Below, one piece after another: positions 45,016 through 53,515 of a stretch of 64,000 nucleotides of DNA (position 1 is the stretch's first letter; each line of letters opens with the position of its first letter). The DNA is from Aeromicrobium chenweiae (GTDB lineage Bacteria; Actinomycetota; Actinomycetes; Propionibacteriales; Nocardioidaceae). Both the position numbers and the translations under genes were made by a program. Location of the stretch: contig NZ_CP026952.1 in the NCBI RefSeq assembly GCF_003065605.1, positions 372,001-436,000 of the forward strand, read 5' to 3'. A model generated the notes under the pieces. It was not told where the DNA came from. It ran no database searches and saw only the letters and a list, made by a program, of their open reading frames with translations.

Positions 45016-45696
45016 ATGGACGTGGCACGCAAGCTCGCGGACATGGCCCTGGAGCTCGAGCAGGACGGCCACCCCGGCACGATGCTCCACCGGGTGTCCG
45101 AGCACGCCGTCGCGCTGCTGGGAGCCGACGACGCAGGGATCATGCGCATCGCGTCCCGGTCGCAGGTCGAGACCCCCGCCGCCACGAGCGGACGGGTGGA
45201 CCGGGCGCACCAGCTGCAGGCCGAGCTGGACGAGGGCCCCTGCCTCGACGCGATCACCGGCCACGCCACCTATGTGATGACCGATGTCGAGCGCGACGGT
45301 CGCTGGCCGGCTTGGGGCCCCGCGGCGGCCGCCATCGGCATCCACAGCGCGGTCGGCGTACGACTGGCGACCCGCGACAGGGGGTTCGGCTCGCTCAACA
45401 TCTACGCCGACCGGCCCGACGCGTTCGCGCCGGCCGACGCCGAGGTCGCGGAGATGCTGGCGGCGCACGCAACGGCAGCGTTCGCGGCGGCCGAACGGGC
45501 CGAGGGGCTCACGACGGCGCTGGACACACGGACCACGATCGGCCAGGCCCAAGGCATCGTGATGGAGAAGTTCAGCGTCGACGCGCAGGCCGCGTTCGAG
45601 TTCCTCCGCCGGATCTCGCAGCATGAGAACCGCCGCCTCGCCGCAGTGGCGGAGGCCATCGTCGTCCAGCGTGAGGCCAACACCCGCGCGGAGTGA
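45016..45696 (+). CDS. GAF-ANTAR protein 3
   Basis: 226 residues. GAF with LLGADDAGIMRIASRSQVET, LDEGPCLDAITGH and GIHSAVGVRLATRDRGFGSL; ANTAR with DTRTTIGQAQGIVMEKFSVDAQAAFEFLRRISQHENRRLA. ATG 45016 follows GCAGGGA. 31 nt separate it from the ligase gene, so it may be on the same transcript or have its own promoter. It differs in sequence from the other two and is closer to the large GAF-ANTAR group with the DEGPCLDA signature. Confidence 0.9.
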   Translation: MDVARKLADMALELEQDGHPGTMLHRVSEHAVALLGADDAGIMRIASRSQVETPAATSGRVDRAHQLQAELDEGPCLDAITGHATYVMTDVERDGRWPAWGPAAAAIGIHSAVGVRLATRDRGFGSLNIYADRPDAFAPADAEVAEMLAAHATAAFAAAERAEGLTTALDTRTTIGQAQGIVMEKFSVDAQAAFEFLRRISQHENRRLAAVAEAIVVQREANTRAE

Positions 45697-45706
45697 CGCG
45701 AGCCCG

Positions 45707-45731
45707 GGTTACGTGGGGCCGGCGTGGGTAC
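45707..45731 (+). promoter_or_regulatory. SigB/SigF-like promoter of small acidic gene 3
   Basis: GGTT at 45707-45710, 15-nt spacer, GGGTAC at 45726-45731, 29 nt before the ATG. Both boxes match the mycobacterial/streptomycete consensus (GGTT/GTTT and GGGTA). Confidence 0.68.
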
Positions 45732-45760
45732 GTGGGTGGCTCACGACGAGAGGAACCACC

Positions 45761-45919
45761 ATGAGCGAGACGCCCATCGAGCCGGATCCGCAGCCCGGAG
45801 CGGACGAGGGACAGGGGGACGACTTCGACCCCGTCCAGACCGGTGAGGAGCCCGCCACCGGGCCCGAGGCGCCCGTCCCGCCCGGCGGCGAGGACTTCGC
45901 CGACCAGCCGGGCAGCTGA
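45761..45919 (+). CDS. Small acidic Pro/Asp/Glu-rich protein 3
   Basis: 52 residues, beginning MSETPIEPDPQPGADEGQGD and ending FADQPGS. Strongly acidic, no Cys, no hydrophobic stretch. ATG 45761 follows GAGAGGAACC. Has the best SigB-like promoter among the four relatives. A strong GC hairpin (45955-45985) ends the unit. Function unknown. Confidence 0.6.
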   Translation: MSETPIEPDPQPGADEGQGDDFDPVQTGEEPATGPEAPVPPGGEDFADQPGS

Positions 45920-45954
45920 GCTGCCCCCGGCCGACTGGCCGGACATCGCACCGT

Positions 45955-45985
45955 CACGACCCCGGACCACGCGTCCGGGGTCGTG
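45955..45985. terminator. Terminator after small acidic gene 3
   Basis: Perfect 12-bp stem CACGACCCCGGA / TCCGGGGTCGTG with a 7-nt loop between the acidic-protein gene and the alcohol dehydrogenase gene. No T-run. Confidence 0.72.
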
Positions 45986-46112
45986 CCGGTTGGGTCACTG
46001 CTGGGCCGAACGGCGGTTGAAACCGCGACAGTCGGGCACCACTGCTGTGACGCGAGGCAGGCGCGAGCCGCCCGCGCACACCGACATCCGCCCGAATCAC
46101 GAGAGGCACCAC

Positions 46113-47291
46113 ATGAAGGCACTGACCTGGCAGGGCAAGCAGAACGTGAGCGTGGAGACCGTTCCGGACCCGAAGATCATCGAGCCGGACGACATCATCA
46201 TCGAGGTGACGACGTCGGGTCTGTGCGGCTCCGACCTGCACCTGTACGACCCGTTGGGACCCTTCCTGCACCCCGGTGACGTCCTGGGTCACGAGCCCAT
46301 GGGTCGCGTGGTGGAGCGGGGATCGGACATCACGAACCTCCAGCTCGGCGACCGCGTCGTCATCCCGTTCCAGATCGCGTGCGGCTCGTGCTTCATGTGC
46401 GAGCGCGGTCTGCAGACGCAGTGCGAGACGACACAGGTCCGCGAGTACGGCATGGGCGCCGCCCTGTACGGCTACACCGATCTCTACGGCGCGGTGCCCG
46501 GCGGCCAGGCGGAGTTCCTGCGGGTGCCGCACGGCAACTACAACCCGATCAAGGTCGAGGAGGGGCCGAGCGACGACCGCTTCGTCTACCTCTCCGACGT
46601 GGCTCCGACGGCCTGGCAGGGCATCGAGTACTCGGGCATCCAGGCCGGCGAGACGCTCGTCATCGTCGGGCTGGGACCGATCGGTGAGATGGCCGCCCGG
46701 ATCGCGCTGCTGCGCGACGTCCGGGTCATCGGCGTCGACCTGGTCCCCGAGCGCCTCGCCCGCTCGGCGTCCTTGGGGGTCGAGACCATCAACCTCAAGG
46801 ACGGCGACCCCGTCGCGGCGATCCTCGACAAGACGTCGGGCCGCGGAGCCGATGCGGTCATGGAGGCCGTCGGCATGGAGGCACACGGCTCCGGCGTCGC
46901 GGAGGCCGCGCAGAAGGTCGTCGGCCTGCTGCCGAAGGCGTTGTCCCGCCCCGTGATGACCCACGCGAGCACCGATCGGCTGGCAGCGCTCAACCTGGCG
47001 TTCCAGGCCGTCCGTCGTGGTGGCACGGTGTCGATCAGCGGTGTCTACGCAGGAGCCGCGGACCCGCTGTCGATGCAGATGATCTTCGACAAGCAGCTCA
47101 CGCTGCGCATGGGCCAGGCCAACGTGAAGCGCTGGCAGGACGACCTGCTGCCGCTCGCGATGGACGACGCGGACCCGCTGGGACTCGAGACGTTCGCGAC
47201 CCACCATGTGCCGCTCGACGACGCCGCGGCCGCGTACGCGATGTTCCAGAAGAAGGAAGACGGCGCGATCAAGGTGCTCTTCCAGCCCTGA
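46113..47291 (+). CDS. Zinc-dependent alcohol dehydrogenase (MDR family)
   Basis: 392 residues. Catalytic zinc site: LCGSDLHLYD (Cys), GHEPMG (His-Glu) and a later Asp/Cys. The structural zinc loop is present: ACGSCFMCERGLQTQCE. The NAD-binding loop is VGLGPIGEMAARIA. The length and the segment around REYGMGAALYGYTD resemble glutathione-independent formaldehyde dehydrogenases and related MDRs. ATG 46113 follows GAGAGGC. It ends at a terminator shared with the convergent YbdK gene. Substrate uncertain. Confidence 0.9.
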   Translation: MKALTWQGKQNVSVETVPDPKIIEPDDIIIEVTTSGLCGSDLHLYDPLGPFLHPGDVLGHEPMGRVVERGSDITNLQLGDRVVIPFQIACGSCFMCERGLQTQCETTQVREYGMGAALYGYTDLYGAVPGGQAEFLRVPHGNYNPIKVEEGPSDDRFVYLSDVAPTAWQGIEYSGIQAGETLVIVGLGPIGEMAARIALLRDVRVIGVDLVPERLARSASLGVETINLKDGDPVAAILDKTSGRGADAVMEAVGMEAHGSGVAEAAQKVVGLLPKALSRPVMTHASTDRLAALNLAFQAVRRGGTVSISGVYAGAADPLSMQMIFDKQLTLRMGQANVKRWQDDLLPLAMDDADPLGLETFATHHVPLDDAAAAYAMFQKKEDGAIKVLFQP

Positions 47292-47305
47292 TCCGTACGC
47301 CCGAA

Positions 47306-47342
47306 GCTGCCTCCCGTCGCGTCAGTCGCGGTGGGAGGCAGC
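47306..47342. terminator. Bidirectional terminator between ADH and YbdK genes
   Basis: Stem GCTGCCTCCC / GGGAGGCAGC, 10 bp, 17-nt loop. The right arm overlaps the last codons of the minus-strand YbdK gene. Confidence 0.72.
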
Positions 47343-48479
47343 GGTGCGTTCGAGGATGTCGTCCACGACTGCACGCAGGTCCAGGTCCGGCCCTGCGGCC
47401 TGGCGCTGCCGCTGCGCGCCGGTGCCGTCGGCCAGGAGGCGGGCGATGCCGTCCTCCACGAGCTCGAGGTCGCCGGCCTCCCGGAGCGCCGGGGTGACGA
47501 AGGCGACCAGCGCAGCGAGCGCGTCCGCCGCAGGCACCAGTGCGGCCGTGGATGGATCGAGGAGAGAGCCGGCCAGGCCGTGGCGGCGGGCCTGCCAACG
47601 GGCGGCGCGGAGCAGGTCGACGCGCCATGGCGCGACCGGGGCGCCGGCACGCCATGCCTCGGCGCAGGTCTCGACCAGCCCGCGGCACACGGCTGCGACG
47701 AGCGCGGTGTCCCGCAGGTCCGTGCAGATGTCCGCGACGCGGATCTCTACGGTGGGGAAGCCGCGCGACAGCCGGGCGTCGAAGTAGAGCATGCCGTCGT
47801 CGAGCGCGGCTCCGGAGGCGACGATCGCGGCGACGGCCCGCTCGTAGCCGGCCGCGTCGCCGAACGGCTCGACCGGCCCGGCGGACGGCCACGAGTCCCA
47901 GATCTCCGCGCGCCAGCTCGCGTACGACGTGTCGATGCCGAGGTCGAACGGTGAGCCGGCGGACATCGCGAGGACCAACGGGAGCCAGGGCCGCATCCGG
48001 TCCACCACGCCGACGCCCTCCTCGTCGTCCGCGATGTCGACGTGCACGTGCGTGCCGCACGCGAGCGCCTCCCGCCCCACGCGGCCGAACCGCGCCATCA
48101 TCTGGGCATATCGCTTCTTGGGGGTGAGCTCGCCCTCGTCGTCGGGCAGGATCGGGGTCGGCATGGCGGCCAGCCGCGCGCCGACCCCCTCCGCCGCCTT
48201 CGCAGCACCCCGACGCGCCTCCCGCAGGTCCGCCAGGACGTCCGCGACCCGCACGTGCGGGTCGGACTGCGTCTCCACCTGCTGCAGGAACAGCTCCTGC
48301 TCGATGGTGTCCTCCGACGGGGCCTGGGCGACGGCCCGGTGGGACGAGGCGACCAGCTGCCCGGTCCCGGGATCCACCAGGAACATCTCTTCCTCGACTG
48401 CCAGCTTGCGCACGACCACGGGACCCATCGTGTCGGTCGCCCGCCGGGACGGCAACACGGGTGGGGTGATGTCGATCAT
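47322..48479 (-). CDS. ybdK: Carboxylate-amine ligase, YbdK-type (GCS2 family)
   Basis: 385 residues, close to the glutamate-cysteine ligase type 2 family. LAVEEEMFLVDPGTGQLVA carries the ATP/Mg Glu residues, ELFLQQVETQSDPHVRVADV and CGTHVHVDIADDEEGV the substrate region, and PFDLGIDTSYASWRAEIWDSW the second half. YbdK has weak glutamate-cysteine ligase activity in E. coli; in actinobacteria paralogues make other thiols or amides. ATG with first base 48479 or 48428 are possible starts. It diverges from the DUF72 gene with about 70 nt between starts. Confidence 0.85.
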   Translation of the reverse strand: MIDITPPVLPSRRATDTMGPVVVRKLAVEEEMFLVDPGTGQLVASSHRAVAQAPSEDTIEQELFLQQVETQSDPHVRVADVLADLREARRGAAKAAEGVGARLAAMPTPILPDDEGELTPKKRYAQMMARFGRVGREALACGTHVHVDIADDEEGVGVVDRMRPWLPLVLAMSAGSPFDLGIDTSYASWRAEIWDSWPSAGPVEPFGDAAGYERAVAAIVASGAALDDGMLYFDARLSRGFPTVEIRVADICTDLRDTALVAAVCRGLVETCAEAWRAGAPVAPWRVDLLRAARWQARRHGLAGSLLDPSTAALVPAADALAALVAFVTPALREAGDLELVEDGIARLLADGTGAQRQRQAAGPDLDLRAVVDDILERTAASHRD

Positions 48480-48550
48480 CGGGCGGCGAACCGCTTCAGG
48501 TGACGGGTTCGGGGCACCCCGAGGTCGACTCGTCGACGGAAAGGACCCAC

Positions 48551-49444
48551 GTGCCCAGGACGACCGCGGGAACGGTCCGGATCGGCATCTCCGGATGGAC
48601 CTATCCGCCGTGGCGCGGGGTGTTCTACCCGCCGGGCCTTCGGCAGAAGGACGAGCTCGAGCACGTCGCCGAACGACTGTCCAGCGTCGAGATCAACGGC
48701 TCCTTCTACTCGCTGCAGCGTCCCGACAGCTACCGCGGCTGGCGCGAGCGCACCCCGGAGGGGTTCGTCTTCGCCGTGAAGGGTGGGCGCTTCATCACCC
48801 ACATGAAGAAGCTCGGCGACGTCGAGCAGCCGCTGGCGAACTTCTTCGCCTCGGGACCGCTCGCCCTCGGCGACAAGCTCGGTCCGGTGCTGTGGCAGCT
48901 GCCACCGAACCTCGGGTTCGACCCGGCGCGGCTCGCGCACTTCTTCGACCTGCTCCCACGCACGACGACGGCTGCCGCCCAGCTGGCGGCGCAGCACGAC
49001 GAGCGGGTCGCGGGCCGGTCGTGGACCGAGACGGACGCCGACCGCGAGGTCCGGCACGCTCTGGAGGTGCGGCACGACTCGTACCTGAGCCCGGCCTTCC
49101 TCGACCTGCTGCGGGAGCACGGGATCGCCGTGGTCGTGGCGGACACGGCGGGTCGCTGGCCGTTGCTGAAGGAGGTGACGACGGACTTCGCGTACGTCCG
49201 CCTGCACGGCGACACCGAGCTCTACACGAGCGGCTACGGGCCGGACGCGCTCGACGAGTGGGCCGCGTTGATGCGGGGATGGGCCGAGGCGGGCACGGAC
49301 GTCTACGCGTACTTCGACAACGACGTGAAGGTGCGGGCCCCGTTCGACGCGCTCGCGCTCGCCGAGCGGCTGGCCGATCTGCAGCCCCAGGGGCCACCCG
49401 AGGTCACGTGGGGGAGTTCATCTTCCCGTGCAGCTTCGCCGTGA
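48551..49444 (+). CDS. DUF72 family protein
   Basis: 297 residues. TVRIGISGWTYPPWRGVFYP is the typical DUF72 start, followed by SSVEINGSFYSLQRPDSYRGW, FVFAVKGGRFITHMKKL, and later FAYVRLHGDTELYTSGYG and YAYFDNDVKVRAP. DUF72 proteins have a TIM-barrel fold; no biochemical activity is firmly assigned. GTG 48551 follows GGAAAGGA. The last 41 nt overlap the convergent SDR gene, and the final residues (SSSSRAASP) are probably not conserved. Possibly associated with general stress genes around it. Confidence 0.88.
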   Translation: MPRTTAGTVRIGISGWTYPPWRGVFYPPGLRQKDELEHVAERLSSVEINGSFYSLQRPDSYRGWRERTPEGFVFAVKGGRFITHMKKLGDVEQPLANFFASGPLALGDKLGPVLWQLPPNLGFDPARLAHFFDLLPRTTTAAAQLAAQHDERVAGRSWTETDADREVRHALEVRHDSYLSPAFLDLLREHGIAVVVADTAGRWPLLKEVTTDFAYVRLHGDTELYTSGYGPDALDEWAALMRGWAEAGTDVYAYFDNDVKVRAPFDALALAERLADLQPQGPPEVTWGSSSSRAASP

Positions 49445-50198
49445 GGGAGTCCGGCAGCAGCGCCGAGAGCGCAGCCTGGAGGGCGTTCATGCGGGTGCCC
49501 GGCACGACGTGGTCGCGTCCCGCCAGCATCGCGTCGACGCCCTCACGTGCGACCTGCTCTGCGCTGTCCTTGTGACCCTCGTCGATGTGCGTGCCGTCCA
49601 GGCCCGCACGGTCGAAGAACTCGGTGTCGGTGGGCCCCGGCATGAGGGCGGTGACCGTCACGCCGGAGTCCGCGAGCTCCTGCCTGAGCCCCTCGGCGAA
49701 GGACTGCACGAACGACTTGGACGCCGCGTAGGTCGTGTTCAGAGGACCGGGCATCTGGGACGCGATCGACGACGTGAACAGCAGCCGTCCGTCGCCCTCG
49801 GCCACCATCCGCTCGGCCAGCTCCTTGCCCAGGTGCACCGTCGACGTGACGTTGAGCGCCACCAGTCGCAGGTGGGCGTCCAGGTCGGTGTCCACCAGCG
49901 GTCCCCCGACGCCGATGCCGGCATTGATCGCGGCGACGGCCGGCCGTCGGGGGTCCGCGTCGAGCGCGGCGAGGGTCGCCTCGTTGCCCGCGGTCGTCGC
50001 GAGGTCTGCCTGCACGGCCCGGGCCGAGGTGATCGCGTCGAGCTCGCGGGCCACGTCGTGGATGGCGTCGTCCTCGGCCACGACCACCAGGTCGTAGCCA
50101 CGCTCGGCGAGCTCGCGGGCGAGCTCCCGGCCGATCCCGGAGGATGCGCCTGTCACGAGTCCGAGCGGCCGGGCGAGTGTCGGGGTGGGGTCGTCCAT
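49404..50198 (-). CDS. Short-chain dehydrogenase/reductase
   Basis: 264 residues. The nucleotide loop is VTGASSGIGRELARELAERG at residues 15-34. The NAG position reads AINAGIGVGGPL, and the active site is FTSSIASQMPGPLNTTYAASKSF with the Ser and the Tyr-x-x-x-Lys present. It resembles general stress SDRs of the YqjQ type. A SigB-like GGGTAC box lies 33 nt upstream on the minus strand. It converges with DUF72, overlapping it by 41 nt. Substrate unknown. Confidence 0.88.
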   Translation of the reverse strand: MDDPTPTLARPLGLVTGASSGIGRELARELAERGYDLVVVAEDDAIHDVARELDAITSARAVQADLATTAGNEATLAALDADPRRPAVAAINAGIGVGGPLVDTDLDAHLRLVALNVTSTVHLGKELAERMVAEGDGRLLFTSSIASQMPGPLNTTYAASKSFVQSFAEGLRQELADSGVTVTALMPGPTDTEFFDRAGLDGTHIDEGHKDSAEQVAREGVDAMLAGRDHVVPGTRMNALQAALSALLPDSLTAKLHGKMNSPT

Positions 50199-50230
50199 GT
50201 CGTCAGCTCCTGTGTCGATTTGCCGGGGAC

Positions 50231-50255
50231 GTACCCCCGTCCGGACGACTGATAC
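50231..50255 (-). promoter_or_regulatory. SigB/SigF-like promoter of the SDR gene (minus)
   Basis: Minus strand GTAT at 50255-50252, 15-nt spacer, GGGTAC at 50236-50231, 33 nt before the SDR start at 50198. Confidence 0.5.
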
Positions 50256-50304
50256 CGCGCCTCTCGTTGGTCACCGGGGCACCGCGAGACAGTACGATCG
50301 CCGT

Positions 50305-50484
50305 GTGTCCGACCTGACGTACCGCCAGATGCGGGCCCTCGAGGTCGGTGTGACCCAGATGATGCAGACGATCACCCGCCTGCAGGACGATGGCTGGGTC
50401 CTGCTGCAGGACTACGTCTCGATGCGGGGCAAGAAGGTCCGCCTGGTGTTCGGCAAGGCGGAGGGCTCGGTCCGGGACGGATGA
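50305..50484 (+). CDS. Small protein of unknown function (59 residues)
   Basis: Starts at GTG 50305, SDLTYRQMRALEVGVTQMMQ, with a predicted amphipathic helix and a C-terminal basic stretch MRGKKVRLVFGK. No Cys and no TM. I do not recognise the family. It is divergent from the SDR gene (107 nt) and lacks a clear Shine-Dalgarno. A hairpin follows 20 nt after its stop. It may be a real small gene because codon usage looks like its neighbours (third positions mostly G or C). Confidence 0.5.
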   Translation: MSDLTYRQMRALEVGVTQMMQTITRLQDDGWVLLQDYVSMRGKKVRLVFGKAEGSVRDG

Positions 50485-50503
50485 CCGGAGCCCACACCTG
50501 AAG

Positions 50504-50542
50504 GGGCGGACCGTTCGGTCTGCGTAAGCCCGGGGTCCGCCC
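50504..50542. terminator. Hairpin after the 59-residue gene
   Basis: Stem GGGCGGACC / GGTCCGCCC, 9 bp, 21-nt loop. It may serve the plus-strand small gene and any minus-strand transcript from 50617. Confidence 0.6.
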
Positions 50543-50616
50543 TCTTCGTGGTGAGTCGTCCGGATCCCGCCGCCCAGGGTTTCCCCTCGGGTTCGGGTCT
50601 CTCGAACACCATGTCT

Positions 50617-50642
50617 TTACCCACCGTGCGGGTCGCTCAAAC
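50617..50642 (-). promoter_or_regulatory. SigB/SigF-like promoter (minus strand, no clear gene)
   Basis: GTTT at 50642-50639, 16-nt spacer, GGGTAA at 50622-50617 on the minus strand. Points into the intergenic region, towards the hairpin at 50504-50542. Confidence 0.5.
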
Positions 50643-50695
50643 ACGACGTCGTGCCCCGAGGGCCGTGACGCTGGTCACCCATCCGGTCCCAGGCT

Positions 50696-50720
50696 GTTTC
50701 CCGGCGGACAGGCCGGGTAT
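50696..50720 (+). promoter_or_regulatory. SigB/SigF-like promoter of the BrkB gene
   Basis: GTTT at 50696-50699, 15-nt spacer, GGGTAT at 50715-50720, 70 nt before ATG 50791. This is close to the published mycobacterial SigF consensus. Confidence 0.72.
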
Positions 50721-50790
50721 CGAAAGGGGGCAGGACCTTCCTGCGTGACACCGGGCGTCGAGCGTCGCCCCGAACCCCAGGGGGACCACG

Positions 50791-51852
50791 ATGAGCGCAG
50801 CCGAGGCACGCGACCGCACAGCGATCGACCCCGACGACGACCGCAAGCCCGAATCGCCCGCGGACCTGCACAAGAGGTCCTGGATCTACGTCGCCAAGAA
50901 GACTCTCCGGGAGTTCTCGAAGGACCAGTGCACCGACCTGGCGGCCGCGCTGACCTACTACGCGGTGCTGGCCCTGTTCCCCGCGCTCCTCGCGCTGGTC
51001 TCGTTGCTCGGCGTGTTCGGCCAGGGTCAGAGCACGGTCGACTCGCTGCTGAAGATCGTCGACCAGATCGGTCCCTCCTCGGCGGTCGACACCCTCCGGC
51101 CGACCATCGAGCGGCTGACGAGCTCTCAGGGGGCCGGCCTCGCTCTGGTCATCGGCGTCCTCGGAGCGCTGTGGTCCGCGTCCGGCTACGTCGGGGCGTT
51201 CGGTCGGGCGATGAACCGGGTCTACGAGATCGGCGAGGGGCGCCCCATCTGGAAGCTGCGTCCCATCCAGCTCCTCGTGACCCTGGTCGCGATCATCCTG
51301 GTCGCGATCGCCGCGCTCGCGCTCGTGCTGACCGGCCCGGTCGCCGAGGCCGTGGGCGATCAGATCGGGCTGGGCTCGACGGCGATCCTCGTGTGGGACA
51401 TCGCCAAGTGGCCGGTCGTCCTGCTGATCGTCGTGATCATCGTCGCCGTGCTGTACTACGCCACCCCGAACATCAAGCAGCCGAAGTTCCGTTGGATCAG
51501 CGTCGGCGCGGTCTTCGCGATCGTCACGTGGATCGTGGCATCGGCACTGTTCGGTCTCTACGTCGCGACCTTCGCGAGCTACGACAAGACGTACGGCTCG
51601 CTGGCCGGGGTCATCGTGTTCCTGCTGTGGTTGTGGATCACCAACCTGGCGCTCCTCTTCGGCGGCGAGCTCGACGCCGAGCTCGAGCGGGGCCGACAGC
51701 TCCAGGCGGGCATCGCCGCGGAGGAGACGATCCAGCTGCCGCCGCGCGACACCCGGAACATCGAGAAGGCGGAGAAGAAGCACCAGTCCGACGTCGCCGA
51801 CGCCCGCGAGATCCGCTCGGACGCCGGACGCGACGAGGACACCCGCGACTGA
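50791..51852 (+). CDS. YihY/virulence factor BrkB family membrane protein
   Basis: 353 residues. A cytosolic N-terminal region with SWIYVAKKTLREFSKDQCTD, then about six TM segments: LTYYAVLALFPALLALVSLL, GLALVIGVLGALWSASGY, IQLLVTLVAIILVAIAALAL, VVLLIVVIIVAVLYYATP, GAVFAIVTWIVASALFGLYV, and GVIVFLLWLWITNLALLFGG. The GDLAAALTYYxxLALFPALLA pattern and ELDAELER after the last TM are family marks. The C-terminal tail is polar and charged. The function is unknown (it was once called RNase BN wrongly). Preceded by a good SigB-like promoter. Confidence 0.93.
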   Translation: MSAAEARDRTAIDPDDDRKPESPADLHKRSWIYVAKKTLREFSKDQCTDLAAALTYYAVLALFPALLALVSLLGVFGQGQSTVDSLLKIVDQIGPSSAVDTLRPTIERLTSSQGAGLALVIGVLGALWSASGYVGAFGRAMNRVYEIGEGRPIWKLRPIQLLVTLVAIILVAIAALALVLTGPVAEAVGDQIGLGSTAILVWDIAKWPVVLLIVVIIVAVLYYATPNIKQPKFRWISVGAVFAIVTWIVASALFGLYVATFASYDKTYGSLAGVIVFLLWLWITNLALLFGGELDAELERGRQLQAGIAAEETIQLPPRDTRNIEKAEKKHQSDVADAREIRSDAGRDEDTRD

Positions 51853-51879
51853 GCCGCCGGCCCGAACGGGACGACGGGC

Positions 51880-51905
51880 GGTTGCGCCCCGGCACACCGG
51901 GGTAC
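51880..51905 (+). promoter_or_regulatory. SigB/SigF-like promoter of the FAD-Rieske gene
   Basis: GGTT at 51880-51883, 16-nt spacer, GGGTAC at 51900-51905, 83 nt before ATG 51989. Confidence 0.65.
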
Positions 51906-51988
51906 AGGCCGCGCATGATCGCTTCCAGCACTCGGCGGGCAGCTCATCCCGTCACGACCCACGACCTCCTGCGCGACCGGAGCGTCCG

Positions 51989-53515
51989 ATGAAGCCGGCC
52001 ACGAGCTCGACGACCTCGTTGTGGCTGGACCGTCCCGAGCCGATCGCGGACGAGCCCCTGCCGGCCGGCGACCATCTCGACGACATCGTCGTCGGTGCAG
52101 GCATCACCGGCCTGACCACGGCGCTGCTGCTCGCACGGGCAGGCCGGCGGGTCGCGGTGCTCGAGGCGGGAGTGGTCGGTTCGCTCGCATCGGGCAACAC
52201 CACGGCCAAGGTCTCGCTGCTGCAGGGCACCAAGATGTCGACGATGCTGCGGTACCAGTCGCAGGACGTCGCGCGTGCGTACATCGAGGGCAGCCTCGAG
52301 GGACAGCAGTGGATGCTGCGCTTCTGCGACGACCACGACGTGCCCTACCAGGTGCGGGACGCGGTGACGTACGCGTCGTCGCCCGAGCAGGCGGCCACGG
52401 TCACCCAGGAGCTGGAGGCGACCCAGGCCGTCGGGCTGCCCACCTTCGCGATGGCGAACCTCGACGTCCCGTTCCCGAGCTTCGGCGCGGTCGTGCTGCG
52501 CGACCAGGCGCAGATCGACCCCCTCGACCTGCTCTCCGCGCTCGTCGAGCAGATCCGCTCCCACGGCGGATCGGTGCACCAGGGCGTACGCGTCATGGAC
52601 GTGTCGTGGTCCGGTCGGCGCACCGTGACGCTGGAGGACGGTTCGACGCTGCACGCCGACACGGTGGTGCTCGCCACCGGCTACCCGATCCTGGACCGGA
52701 GCCTCTACTTCGCCAAGCTCGAGCCGACACGCTCGTACGCCCTCGCGTACGACGCGCCGGCGGAGACGATCCCGGACGGGATGTACCTCTCAGCAGGATC
52801 GCCCAGCAGGTCCGTCCGGGACGTCCCGACCGCGGACGGGGGGCGCAAGCTGCTGATCGGCGGCGCCGGTCACCCGGTGGGCCGCACGTCGTCGGAGCGG
52901 GCGAAGGTCGACCAGCTGCGGGAGTGGACGGCGCGCCACTTCCCCGGAGCGGTCGAGACCCACGCATGGTCCGCGCAGGACTACCAGTCGCACGACACCG
53001 TGCCCTACATCGGACCGATGCCCCGCGGTGGTGGCAGCGTCTTCGTCGCCACGGGGTTCGACAAGTGGGGCATGACGTCCGGCATCATGGCCGCCCGCAG
53101 CATCTCGGCGCAGATCCTGGACGAGCAGCCGAGCTGGCAGAAGGTCATGAGCACCCGCGTCACGCGTCCCTCGGGCGCCGCCCACCTGGGCGTGATCAAC
53201 GCCAAGGTGGCGGCCGCCGCCGCGACGGCCGCCGTGAGCGCAGAGACGCGCACGGCACCGGCGCAGCCCGCCGAGGGTGAGGGCGCCGTCGGCCGCCGGG
53301 GGATCGTGCCGGTGGGGACCTCGACCGTGAACGGGACGACGTGCGCGGTGCGCGCGATCTGCACGCACCTGGGCGGCGTGCTCACCTGGAACGACAACGA
53401 GAAGACGTACGACTGCCCGCTGCACTCATCGCGCTTCGCCGCCGACGGCACCGTGATCGAGGGGCCCGCCGTCCGTCCGCTCAAGCGTCTCGAGACCGAG
53501 GAGGAGCCGTCATGA
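51989..53515 (+). CDS. FAD-dependent oxidoreductase fused to a C-terminal Rieske domain
   Basis: 508 residues. N-terminal DAO-type FAD domain: IVVGAGITGLTTALLLARAG (GxGxxG) at residues 33-52 and ATGYPILDRSLYFAKLEP later. The C-terminal 90 residues contain a Rieske [2Fe-2S] site: CTHLGGVLTW and CPLHSSRFAADGTV (CxH...CxxH). The linker is Ala-rich. Family members act on amines or glycine-betaine-like substrates, or as electron carriers; the substrate is not known. ATG 51989 is preceded by a SigB-like promoter. Its stop overlaps the start of small acidic gene 4. Confidence 0.9.
   Translation: MKPATSSTTSLWLDRPEPIADEPLPAGDHLDDIVVGAGITGLTTALLLARAGRRVAVLEAGVVGSLASGNTTAKVSLLQGTKMSTMLRYQSQDVARAYIEGSLEGQQWMLRFCDDHDVPYQVRDAVTYASSPEQAATVTQELEATQAVGLPTFAMANLDVPFPSFGAVVLRDQAQIDPLDLLSALVEQIRSHGGSVHQGVRVMDVSWSGRRTVTLEDGSTLHADTVVLATGYPILDRSLYFAKLEPTRSYALAYDAPAETIPDGMYLSAGSPSRSVRDVPTADGGRKLLIGGAGHPVGRTSSERAKVDQLREWTARHFPGAVETHAWSAQDYQSHDTVPYIGPMPRGGGSVFVATGFDKWGMTSGIMAARSISAQILDEQPSWQKVMSTRVTRPSGAAHLGVINAKVAAAAATAAVSAETRTAPAQPAEGEGAVGRRGIVPVGTSTVNGTTCAVRAICTHLGGVLTWNDNEKTYDCPLHSSRFAADGTVIEGPAVRPLKRLETEEEPS

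Larger units (their letters stand above)
50485..50790. other. 306-nt intergenic region with divergent SigB-like promoters
   Basis: Contains a hairpin near 50504-50542, a minus-strand GTTT-N16-GGGTAA box and a plus-strand GTTT-N15-GGGTAT box (both listed separately). No convincing coding region: a minus-strand open frame at 50412-50624 lacks a ribosome site and overlaps the hairpin. A small RNA could start near 50608 on the minus strand. Confidence 0.5.

Noticed and set aside
50412..50624. Minus-strand gene of 70 residues
   Set aside because: It overlaps the promoter box and the hairpin, lacks a ribosome site and shows no family.
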